DNA of 11,073 nt from Acidilobaceae archaeon (GTDB taxonomy: Archaea; Thermoproteota; Thermoprotei_A; Sulfolobales; Acidilobaceae). The notes under the pieces were generated by a model. That model was not told where the DNA came from. It ran no database searches and saw only the letters and a list, made by a program, of their open reading frames with translations. Location: positions 1 to 11,073 of the forward strand of contig JALURD010000151.1 of NCBI GenBank assembly GCA_027057815.1, in the 5' to 3' direction. A program made the position numbers and the translations under genes. Of this stretch, positions 5,454 through 11,073 are shown in pieces (the first letter of the stretch is position 1; each line of letters starts with the position of its first letter).

Positions 5454-6038
5454 TTGGGCCGGGCTCTCGACTCCATTAGCAGGAGTGTGGCGGAGATACT
5501 AGTTGGAGTAGGCGCCTTTAAGGTTGGAGAGTTCAGGCTCTCTAGCGGTGGTGTCTCCAGGTACTACGTGGACGTCAGGAGAGTGTGGGGGGATCCCACG
5601 CAGGCTGAGAGGCTTGTCAGCCTGGCATCCGCTGCAGTCAGGATCCTTGGCCTCGAATTCGACGTGGTCGCAGGCGTAGCTACCGGGGGGATCCCCTTAG
5701 CCTCCCTACTGGCTAGCAGGCTTGGAGCCCCGCTGGCGTATGTGAGGGCTGAGCGCAAGGACCACGGCCTGGGCAGGGTCGTCGAGGGGGCGAGCGTTGA
5801 GGGTGCTAGAGTGCTGATTGTCGACGACGTTGCGACCACTGGTGGGAGCATAGAGAGGGCGGCGGCCAGTGTGAGGTCTAGTGGGGGGATAATCTCTGAT
5901 GCCCTAGTCGTCGTTGACAGGGGTGAGGGTGCGAAGGAGAGGCTTGCAGGCATAGGCGTCAGGCTATGGAGCCTCACGACTCTAAGGAGGGTGATAGAGT
6001 ACTACGAGTCGGTGGAGGGACTTGGCGGAGAGAGCTGA
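5454..6038 (+). CDS. pyrE: Orotate phosphoribosyltransferase
   Basis: Makes orotidine 5'-monophosphate from orotate and PRPP, the fifth step of UMP synthesis, in the cytosol. The 194-residue type I phosphoribosyltransferase has the PRPP loop VLIVDDVATTGGS (120-132) with its paired aspartates, the orotate-side segment FKVGEFRLSSG (22-32), VATGGIPLA (75-83) and the flexible catalytic loop ERKDHGLG (100-107) with K102. Length is normal. The start is TTG 5454, with a weak GGGT (5444-5447) 6 bases upstream and a TATA core 42 bases upstream; the next candidate, GTG 5487, would trim the first helix. It is first in a pyrE-pyrC operon, the two frames overlapping by 17 bases. Confidence 0.95.
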   Translation: MGRALDSISRSVAEILVGVGAFKVGEFRLSSGGVSRYYVDVRRVWGDPTQAERLVSLASAAVRILGLEFDVVAGVATGGIPLASLLASRLGAPLAYVRAERKDHGLGRVVEGASVEGARVLIVDDVATTGGSIERAAASVRSSGGIISDALVVVDRGEGAKERLAGIGVRLWSLTTLRRVIEYYESVEGLGGES

Positions 6039-7338
6039 CCTCGTGGTGGAGGGCAAGCTAATAGATGGGAGGGAGGCCCGGATATTCATCCGGGACGGCA
6101 GGATACACTCGATCAGGGGGCCCTCAGCGTCCAGCGGTGGATCCCCCGTCTACCGGGCCCCCGCCGGTACAGTAGTAGGCCCAGCGTTCGTCGATATACA
6201 CGTCCACTTGAGGGGGTTAAAGTTAGCCTACAAGGAGGACGAACGTACCGGGACCGCCGCAGCAGCCGCTGGCGGCGTCGGCGTGGTCGTTGACATGCCT
6301 AACACGCGGCCTCCCCTAAGGGATCCCGAAGCACTGGCCTTGAAGGAGGAGAGCTTACACAGGCTCTCCTTAGTAGATTATGCGGTGTGGGCGGGGATCC
6401 CCCGGGATTCCAGGTACTTAGCAGTGCTTGCCCGACACCCGCTCGTGCTGGGATTCAAGATCTACCCTGATGACCTCGAGACCCCCATACTTCAGGCTGC
6501 TCTAGCTGAGGCCTCCAGGCTAGGCAAGATAGTCGTCCTTCACCCCGAGGATCCAAGCCTCATCAGCGAGTGTCGGCTAGGCAGGAGAGGGGTAGAGTGT
6601 AGGCCTCCAAGGGCTGAGGTAGAGGCCATACACAGGCTGGCATCTAGGGCTACGCCTGGCCTCAGGGTCCACGTGACCCACGTGAGCGTCCCGAAAGCCT
6701 TGGAGACAGCTACATCCTACGGTTTCACCGTAGACGTCACCCCACACCACCTAGTCTTCAACTCAGAGGACGAAGCCCGGGGGTGCAAGTTCAAGGTGAA
6801 CCCGCCGCTAAGGCCTCGAGAGCTTGTGGAGGCGCTCACAACCGCCATCTCCAGAGGCCTAGTCGACTGCGTAGCTAGCGACCATGCCCCCCATACTGTT
6901 GAGGAGAAGAGCCTCCCGTCAGAGGAGTGCCCGCCCGGGATCCCCGGGCTCGAGTATGCAGCCAGAGTCCTCTTGACGTTAGCGCACAGGGGGATCATCA
7001 GCTACGCCTCAGTGTGGCGTTTCTATTCAACTAGGCCAGCCATAGTGGCTGGCCTAGAGGGTTATGGATGCCTATCTCCAGGCTGTAGAGCTGCATTGGT
7101 CGTTGTAGACCCTGATAGGGAGGGTGTCATTGGCCGCACAACTAGGGACTATAGCAAAGCGGGGCCCGGTGCCTGGGAGGGCTACGGCTACCGCGGCGAG
7201 CCTGTGGCCCTCATTCTCGGCAGTGAAATAATCATGGAAAACGGTGAGGTCCACTATGATGCCGCTTGGAAAGAAGCCATGCCCACCACGGTGTCTAGGC
7301 TAGGGAGGGGGCTCCAAGGTAGGAGTCTAGTTAGCTAG
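6022..7338 (+). CDS. pyrC: Dihydroorotase
   Basis: Cyclises N-carbamoyl-aspartate to dihydroorotate, the third step of UMP synthesis. The 438-residue protein is a type I (amidohydrolase) dihydroorotase with its metal-site residues in order: D58-I-H60-V-H62 with R64, DMPNT (N94) for substrate binding, K146 in GFKIYPDD (the lysine that is usually carboxylated), H174 in LHPED, H220 in HVTHVS and D287 in ASDHAPH. HVHLR is followed by G, where many bacterial enzymes have E or D. TTG 6022 lies inside the pyrE end; GGTG (6011-6014) 7 bases upstream supports it and suggests translational coupling. GTG 6043 or 6046 are weaker alternatives. Its stop is one base from the stop of the convergent minus-strand gene. 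GC content appears higher than in the grc3/clp1 end of the window. Confidence 0.95.
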   Translation: MAERADLVVEGKLIDGREARIFIRDGRIHSIRGPSASSGGSPVYRAPAGTVVGPAFVDIHVHLRGLKLAYKEDERTGTAAAAAGGVGVVVDMPNTRPPLRDPEALALKEESLHRLSLVDYAVWAGIPRDSRYLAVLARHPLVLGFKIYPDDLETPILQAALAEASRLGKIVVLHPEDPSLISECRLGRRGVECRPPRAEVEAIHRLASRATPGLRVHVTHVSVPKALETATSYGFTVDVTPHHLVFNSEDEARGCKFKVNPPLRPRELVEALTTAISRGLVDCVASDHAPHTVEEKSLPSEECPPGIPGLEYAARVLLTLAHRGIISYASVWRFYSTRPAIVAGLEGYGCLSPGCRAALVVVDPDREGVIGRTTRDYSKAGPGAWEGYGYRGEPVALILGSEIIMENGEVHYDAAWKEAMPTTVSRLGRGLQGRSLVS

Positions 7339-7339
7339 G

Positions 7340-7834
7340 CTAGAGGGATACAAGGCCCCTGACTGTGAGGTACTTGTTGAATGCGGCGTTTAGCGAGAGC
7401 ACCACAGCCGCCGCTGTCGTTAGCGGTGGGAGGCTGTCGGGATCCACGTTCCAGCCCATGCACGAGGCGAAGGCCTTAAGAGCCTCAGGCTTAGGATAGT
7501 CCAGGCCAGCAAGCGTCTTGAACGCCCATTCAGCAATCTCTCCCAGGGCTTCCGCACCTACGCATCTTACGAGTTCAAGTGCATCCACCACGGCTTCACC
7601 TATGACTTCAGCTGCCTGGCTAGACGCCTCACCCGGGCTTAACGCAGAGGTGAGATTACCGAGAGCGTCCCACGCCACTAGAATCATTTCATCCGCAACT
7701 CTTCCCCCAACAACAGCCGCCATGCCAGTGAAGCCTGCAATAACGTCTACGAGCTCCTCAATATCAGCCTCTCCAACGACCTTCACGAGGACGTCAGTAG
7801 CCCTCCCCACGTTCTCACTAACAGCTCCCGACAT
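7340..7834 (-). CDS. Unrecognised 164-residue Ala-rich helical protein
   Basis: I do not recognise a family. From ATG 7834 the 164-residue product is rich in Ala, Val, Gly, Leu and Glu and poor in Lys and Arg, so acidic. It looks mostly helical: an N-terminal amphipathic part (about 10-60), a segment ending SPGEASSQ, helices around 75-110, then a hinge (LDYPKPEALK, 111-120) and a more hydrophobic C-terminus (about 140-155). It has no signal peptide or clear membrane segment; cysteines are at 91 and 125. ATG 7834 is chosen over GTG 7855 because GGGTG (7846-7842) lies 7 bases before it and a TATA-like core (7873-7880) lies 42 bases before it. That matching promoter and ribosome site, with the long open frame, argue for a real gene. 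The antisense frame (7518-7880, Ser/Thr/Pro-rich) looks like a shadow. Confidence 0.68.
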   Translation of the reverse strand: MSGAVSENVGRATDVLVKVVGEADIEELVDVIAGFTGMAAVVGGRVADEMILVAWDALGNLTSALSPGEASSQAAEVIGEAVVDALELVRCVGAEALGEIAEWAFKTLAGLDYPKPEALKAFASCMGWNVDPDSLPPLTTAAAVVLSLNAAFNKYLTVRGLVSL

Positions 7835-7841
7835 GGCATCC

Positions 7842-7880
7842 CACCCACTGCACACTACTATAACCGCCGGGCAACGTTAA
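7842..7880 (-). promoter_or_regulatory. Promoter and ribosome site of the 164-residue protein gene
   Basis: Minus-strand TTAACGTT (7880-7873) is centred 42 bases before ATG 7834, predicting transcription from about 7850. GGGTG (7846-7842) is in the short leader, 7 bases before the ATG. A second AT patch near 7856-7863 would give a leaderless transcript instead. Confidence 0.42.
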
Positions 7881-7960
7881 GGGGGGACGCGCCTCACTTT
7901 ATGAACGTAAAGCTAATTACGTACACTTCATGTTAAACTGTAATATCTGGAGTAAACTGT

Positions 7961-8050
7961 GGGGCGATGAAGAGTAGAACCCGGTAGGAGCCGAGCGCCA
8001 GCGGGGATCCCCCGCTGGTGCCGTGGCGTCTCCTAGTCCAGCGGAGCCCT
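7961..8050. ncRNA. Candidate GC-rich hairpin RNA in a divergent spacer
   Basis: The 265-base gap between divergent starts 7834 and 8100 holds a GC-rich element. Bases 7995-8006 pair with 8010-8021 in a 12-pair stem (one G-U) with a three-base ATC loop. Outside it TAGGAG (7985-7990) pairs perfectly with CTCCTA (8030-8035), across a 4 by 8 internal loop. A C-box-like GCGATGA (7964-7970) precedes it, but the nearest CTGA is about 100 bases away, too far for an archaeal C/D RNA. TAATAT near 7941-7946 could be its TATA box. No kink-turn or ACA was found, so it is not a typical H/ACA RNA. It could equally be a DNA or terminator-like hairpin. Confidence 0.33.
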
Positions 8051-8055
8051 GCCAT

Positions 8056-8092
8056 AGTTTAAACGGGCTGATAGTATAATAGTGCCTGGTGA
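8056..8092 (+). promoter_or_regulatory. Promoter and ribosome site of the anchored beta-domain protein
   Basis: The AT core AGTTTAAAC (about 8056-8064) lies 40 bases before GTG 8100, predicting transcription from about 8086. GGTGA (8088-8092) then lies in the leader, 7 bases before the start. A second AT patch (TAGTATAAT, 8072-8080) is a competing TATA candidate. Confidence 0.42.
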
Positions 8093-8099
8093 AGCTTGC

Positions 8100-8522
8100 G
8101 TGCGGAGACTAGGTGTTGCCTTTATACTATTCGCCATAGCCCTGGCCGTTCTTGTTGGTCTGTCATATTACTCCGTGGATAGGGGCCTCTACGCCTACGT
8201 GACGGCAACGGACTTCTCATTCAGCGGGGTAGTGGTGCATCTTAACGTATCAAACAATGGCTTTATACCTGTAACCGTTGGAAGCGTGGCTGTGAGCATG
8301 TACACAAGCGATGGCCTGCTCGTCTGCGAAGGCTCCCGGGTCGTCGATGAGACCCTATCGCCGGGAGAGTTCACCGTGACCGCTGTTGAGTGCAGGTTAA
8401 CTACCGGTGTTAAGGGGCTCCTGGACGTATTGTTTGCAGGCCCTATACTCCACTTCAAGGTCAAGTTGAAGGCAGACGTTGGCCCCCTGGGCTTCGAGAA
8501 AGAATTAGAAGCCGCGAGGTAA
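8100..8522 (+). CDS. Membrane-anchored protein with LEA14/WHy-like beta domain
   Basis: A 140-residue protein that starts MRRLG, has one hydrophobic helix (about 4-24) and then an all-beta-looking domain (about 30-135). The positive-inside rule puts the N-terminus inside and the domain outside the cell membrane. The domain pattern (VTATDFSFSGVVVHLNVSNNG, then V-V-V strands, then LSPGEFTV, then a late amphipathic strand region) resembles LEA14/WHy-type or other immunoglobulin-like folds that bind or stabilise ligands; this is a suggestion, not a firm match. Two cysteines (about 75 and 97) could form a disulfide. GTG 8100 is preferred to GTG 8082 because GGTGA (8088-8092) lies 7 bases upstream and the basic N-terminus then fits a signal anchor. 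Its stop is 15 bases from the stop of the convergent peptidase. Confidence 0.75.
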   Translation: MRRLGVAFILFAIALAVLVGLSYYSVDRGLYAYVTATDFSFSGVVVHLNVSNNGFIPVTVGSVAVSMYTSDGLLVCEGSRVVDETLSPGEFTVTAVECRLTTGVKGLLDVLFAGPILHFKVKLKADVGPLGFEKELEAAR

Positions 8523-8537
8523 AGGCGCGCCCTCTCG

Positions 8538-10478
8538 TTAGAGGAGGTTCTCCTTGAACCACTCTATTATTAGCTTGAGCCTTGCCAGCCTGCTCCTGGG
8601 CCTCCCCGTTCTGCTCAGGTCATGGTTCTCGCCAGGGAATAGTGCGAGCCTTGTCTTCACGCCTAGCTCCTTGAGCGCCACGAACATTTGTGTGGCCTGG
8701 TCTACGTAGCACCTGTAGTCTTCCAGGCTGTGTATTATGAGCAGTGGGGTCTTAACGTTCTCCACGTACTTGAGCGGGCTTTTCTCCCAGTACACCTCTA
8801 TTGCCTCCCAGACTGGCTTGCCTTTTGCTATCTGATCCTTGTTGAAGTACCAGCCTATATCGGTCGTCCCGTACTTGCTTATCCAGTTGCTACAGCTCCT
8901 CTGAGTCACAGCTGCCTTGAAGCGGTTGGTGTGCGTTATGATCCAGTTGGTCATGAAGCCTCCGTAGCTGCCTCCGGTGACGCCTGCCCTCTCCGGGTCG
9001 AGGGATCTATGTAGCTGTGTTATCTTGTCGGCCACCTCCATGAGGTCCTTGTAGTCCCTCTCACCGTATCTCCCCCTGATGTCGGCGAACTCCTCAGTGT
9101 AGCCGTCGCTCCCTCTTGGATTGGAGTATACAACCGCGAAGCCTGCCCCGGCTAGCGCCTGGAATTCGTGTATGAACCCGCAGCCGTACATTGTCTTGGG
9201 CCCACCGTGGATGTACAGTATCCAGGGGGATGCCCCACTGTCGGATGGGTCCATCACCCATACGTCTATCAACGCGCCGTCGCTAGCCTCGACTACGTAC
9301 TTCCTCGGCTCTATGAGTCTCCTAGATTTCACCCAGGAGTCGTTGTGCCCTGTGAGCCTCCGATCACCCGAGCCGTCCCGGAGGTATAGTTCCTTGGGCT
9401 GCGTCGGAGTCATCATCGTATAAGCTATCTTCCCGCCTGACACGCTGTATTCGTCCACTACTCCGCAGGAAGGTGCTATTACGGGCTGGGGATCCTCGCC
9501 CGGCTTTACTTTATAAAGGTGCACTGAGCCAGCGTCCGAGACTAGGAAGTATATCCAGCCGTCGTCGCTCCACTGCACTGTCTTCGAGCATGAGGGGCCT
9601 CTAACGTCGCTGTTGGCAGTGTTTGAGACGTTCCTCTCCAGGCTGCAGGTTAGGCACTCCGGCTCGCCCCCAGAGGGGTCTAACCTGTAGACTTGGAAGT
9701 GCGCGGCGAAGCCTCTCACGTTCACGTCCCTGGCGTGCACGGCCAGTGAGCTACCATTGGGGCTCCAGGATAGGCCGGCCACGCTCAGCCCTCGAAGCAC
9801 GACGTTCTCGCTCCCATCAGTCTCCCTGACAACGACCTCATGTAGGTAAGGCTTTAGTTCATCATAGGTTCTCGCATATGCCACCCTACCTTCTCGGGAG
9901 ACGGAGTATGCCACCACATTGAATGCTCCTCTTGCGACTTCTTCAACTACTCCCGACTTCACATCGACCCTGAACAGGCCGACTCTCCTGTCGAATACGA
10001 ACCCCTCTCCATTGAACCAGACGGGCAGGGAGTCTATCACAAGCACGTCCCTCTCCGAGTAGTCCTTCCACTCCTTCTCGCCCCCAAGCGGGGCTCGCTG
10101 GGTGAAGTATATCCACCTACCGTCGGGTGACCACTCTATCTCCCTGAACCCGAACCTAGACTCGAATACTTTCCACGCCTCACCGCCACTCCCCCTCACA
10201 ACATAGATCCCGGCTTTCCCCTTCTTCTCCTGAGGCTTCCTCACAAACGCGACAAGGTCTCCTCTCGGGGACCATTTGGGGCAAACATCTCCAGGGCCGC
10301 CCGTGAGGGGCTTGTAGCCGCTGGAGTCGGCTACCCATACGCTGGAGTCGTAGCGGTTGGCCTCGTAGTTAAGCCTCGTGACCGTGTAGGCTACTGCACC
10401 CTCACTAGACAATGAGGGACTGGAAACTAGGACTAGCTCAAGGAGATCCTCGGGAGTCACGGGCCTGATCCGTGGCAA
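8538..10478 (-). CDS. S9-family serine peptidase (acylaminoacyl-peptidase / prolyl oligopeptidase type)
   Basis: Cytosolic serine peptidase that trims short peptides, often removing N-acylated or hydrophobic residues; likely part of peptide turnover downstream of the proteasome. The 646-residue protein has an N-terminal beta-propeller (about 1-385) with blade signatures such as WSPRGDLVAF (69-78), WSPDGRWIYF (116-125), WSPNGSSLAV (238-247) and WSDDGWIYFL (303-312). An alpha/beta-hydrolase domain follows: HGGP (424-427, oxyanion hole), nucleophile S504 in GGSYGG, acid D587 in SLEDYR and H619 in GENHD. No signal peptide is visible. Start TTG 10478 is well supported by GGTGA (10489-10485) 6 bases upstream and a TATA-like GTTTATGT (10526-10519). 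Full length and catalytic residues are intact. Exact substrate preference within S9 is not determined. Confidence 0.95.
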   Translation of the reverse strand: MPRIRPVTPEDLLELVLVSSPSLSSEGAVAYTVTRLNYEANRYDSSVWVADSSGYKPLTGGPGDVCPKWSPRGDLVAFVRKPQEKKGKAGIYVVRGSGGEAWKVFESRFGFREIEWSPDGRWIYFTQRAPLGGEKEWKDYSERDVLVIDSLPVWFNGEGFVFDRRVGLFRVDVKSGVVEEVARGAFNVVAYSVSREGRVAYARTYDELKPYLHEVVVRETDGSENVVLRGLSVAGLSWSPNGSSLAVHARDVNVRGFAAHFQVYRLDPSGGEPECLTCSLERNVSNTANSDVRGPSCSKTVQWSDDGWIYFLVSDAGSVHLYKVKPGEDPQPVIAPSCGVVDEYSVSGGKIAYTMMTPTQPKELYLRDGSGDRRLTGHNDSWVKSRRLIEPRKYVVEASDGALIDVWVMDPSDSGASPWILYIHGGPKTMYGCGFIHEFQALAGAGFAVVYSNPRGSDGYTEEFADIRGRYGERDYKDLMEVADKITQLHRSLDPERAGVTGGSYGGFMTNWIITHTNRFKAAVTQRSCSNWISKYGTTDIGWYFNKDQIAKGKPVWEAIEVYWEKSPLKYVENVKTPLLIIHSLEDYRCYVDQATQMFVALKELGVKTRLALFPGENHDLSRTGRPRSRLARLKLIIEWFKENLL

Positions 10479-10484
10479 ACAAGT

Positions 10485-10526
10485 TCACCGCAACACAGCT
10501 AGACGGCTTTAGGGGGACATAAACTT
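10485..10526 (-). promoter_or_regulatory. S9 peptidase promoter and ribosome site supporting a TTG start
   Basis: Minus-strand GTTTATGT (10526-10519) is centred about 44 bases before TTG 10478, predicting transcription near 10496. GGTGA (10489-10485) lies 6 bases before the TTG, which makes the weak start codon credible. Confidence 0.5.
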
Positions 10527-10558
10527 CGACCGCCTACACCGGCGTGTATCCGCATAGG

Positions 10559-10682
10559 AGTTTAAATTAGCTTAAAAGCTCCGATTCCCTGTTAGCTCTG
10601 CGCTTAAGAGGCCTGGCCCAGCCACACTATGGGTCCTGGGGCTAAGGGTAATAGTTCGAGCACGCGGTAAGGGTGCAGGGAT
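10559..10682 (+). promoter_or_regulatory. Predicted promoter and unusually long leader of the CPSF-like RNase
   Basis: The clearest AT core between the S9 peptidase and the RNase is AGTTTAAATTAG to CTTAAAAG (about 10559-10580), which includes the dyad AGCTT-AA-AAGCT. It would start transcription near 10591-10600, leaving a leader of about 85-90 bases, far longer than the 14-18 bases predicted elsewhere here. The leader contains a possible weak hairpin around 10611-10643 and a 13-codon frame (ATG 10629 to TAA 10670) ending directly before the RNase ribosome site. A weaker core at 10647-10653 could give a shorter leader. Confidence 0.35.
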
Positions 10683-11073
10683 GTGCCAACGCTTAAGGTG
10701 CTAGGTAGCGGTAGAGAGGTGGGCCGTGCGGGTATACTGATAGAGAGCAACGGTAGAGGCCTCCTGCTAGACTACGGTGTAAACTTCGACGAGATGGATA
10801 GACCGATCTTCCCGGAGCACGTCAGGCCTAGGGACCTGGATGGGGTTGTTTTGACCCACAGTCACCTCGACCACGTAGGGGCCAGCCCAGTGTTATTCAT
10901 CAGCGTGGCGCCCAAGCTCATAGCCACGCCTGTAACTCTCGACGTCTCCAAACTACTATTGTACGACATGATAAAGCTTAACGGCCCATTCCTCCCCTAC
11001 GACGAGCAGACCGTGGACGATATGCTCGAACAAGCCGAGGCCGTGCCCTACAACGTTGAAGTCGAGGTTGGGT
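10683..11073 (+). CDS. Beta-CASP metallo-beta-lactamase RNase (archaeal CPSF-like), 5' part
   Basis: The first 130 residues of an archaeal CPSF-like ribonuclease; the gene runs off the window end. Family members cut or trim RNA using two zinc ions, in mRNA turnover and 3'-end formation. The visible part has the N-terminal LGSGREVGRAG (7-17), LLLDYGV (27-33) and the metal motif HSHLDH (H59, H61, D63, H64). It begins directly with the metallo-beta-lactamase fold and has no N-terminal KH domains, so it resembles aCPSF2 rather than the longer aCPSF1 type. Start GTG 10683 has GGGTG (10671-10675) 7 bases upstream; the out-of-frame ATG 10681 hits a stop after seven codons. The beta-CASP domain itself would lie beyond the window. 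Confidence 0.9.
   Translation, partial: MPTLKVLGSGREVGRAGILIESNGRGLLLDYGVNFDEMDRPIFPEHVRPRDLDGVVLTHSHLDHVGASPVLFISVAPKLIATPVTLDVSKLLLYDMIKLNGPFLPYDEQTVDDMLEQAEAVPYNVEVEVG

Noticed and set aside
5564..5977. Minus-strand 137-codon open frame
   Set aside because: It is the antisense shadow of pyrE, whose PRPP loop and catalytic lysine are intact; its Ser/Thr/Pro-rich composition is typical of a shadow.
7518..7880. Plus-strand 120-codon open frame opposite the 164-residue gene
   Set aside because: Its Ser/Thr/Ala/Pro-rich sequence shows no structure and it lacks start signals, while the minus-strand frame has both a TATA-like core and GGGTG.
7964..8070. C/D box guide RNA suggested by GCGATGA and a later CTGA
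   Set aside because: The boxes are about 100 bases apart, no internal C'/D' pair fits between them, and the intervening sequence forms a long hairpin instead.
1..11073. CRISPR arrays, insertion sequences, integrase sites, toxin-antitoxin or defence genes
   Set aside because: I found no regularly spaced repeats, transposase motifs, terminal inverted repeats or tRNA-end attachment sites; the region reads as conserved housekeeping genes.

Overview
This window looks like ordinary housekeeping chromosome from a hyperthermophilic archaeon of the Thermoproteota (Crenarchaeota). Two ribosomal proteins argue for this: eL13 (L13e) and eS26 (S26e) are present in crenarchaea but missing from Euryarchaeota. 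The archaeal or crenarchaeal Grc3/Clp1 RNA kinase, TtuA-type tRNA thiolase and CPSF-like nuclease agree, as do the TATA-box promoters, frequent GTG/TTG starts and GGTG-type ribosome binding sites. A Desulfurococcales or Pyrodictiaceae-like source is my guess from the general look, not a demonstrated assignment. I see no tRNA, rRNA, CRISPR array, transposase, integrase or defence gene.

Layout. 125-1312 (+) encodes a Grc3/Clp1 polynucleotide kinase. 1508-1906 (+) encodes a small cupin, convergent with eL13 (1967-2242, -). 2436-2894 (-) is a PsiE-like four-helix membrane protein, divergent from a TtuA/Ncs6-type tRNA thiolase (3002-4000, +). The 3' end of that thiolase overlaps a FUN14 membrane protein (3980-4309, -). 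A Nudix hydrolase (4393-4872, +) diverges from FUN14 and converges on eS26 (5082-5372, -). A GC-rich, highly structured 100-base element lies between the Nudix and eS26 genes. eS26 diverges from the pyrE-pyrC operon (5454-7338, +), whose end lies one base from the end of an unrecognised 164-residue protein (7340-7834, -). After a second GC-rich structured spacer come a membrane-anchored beta-domain protein (8100-8522, +), a large S9 acylaminoacyl-peptidase (8538-10478, -), and the start of a beta-CASP CPSF-like RNase (from 10683, +) that runs off the window.

How it fits together. The only clear operon is pyrE-pyrC, two steps of pyrimidine synthesis joined by a 17-base overlap. Otherwise nearly every gene is a single transcription unit on alternating strands. 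Most genes share one design: an AT-rich TATA-like core about 40-45 bases before the start codon, a predicted leader of about 14-18 bases, and a GGTG-type site 6-9 bases before the start. At eS26/pyrE and FUN14/Nudix the two divergent start codons are only 82-84 bases apart, and one AT core sits midway, so a single element may serve both directions. RNA metabolism recurs (Grc3/Clp1, tRNA thiolase, CPSF-like RNase, two ribosomal proteins), but these genes are not an operon.

The most interesting points are the thiolase whose usual C-x-x-C iron-sulfur motif reads C-x-x-D, the two GC-rich candidate RNAs, the shared promoter cores and the unrecognised 164-residue protein. I did not find a clear novel multi-gene system.
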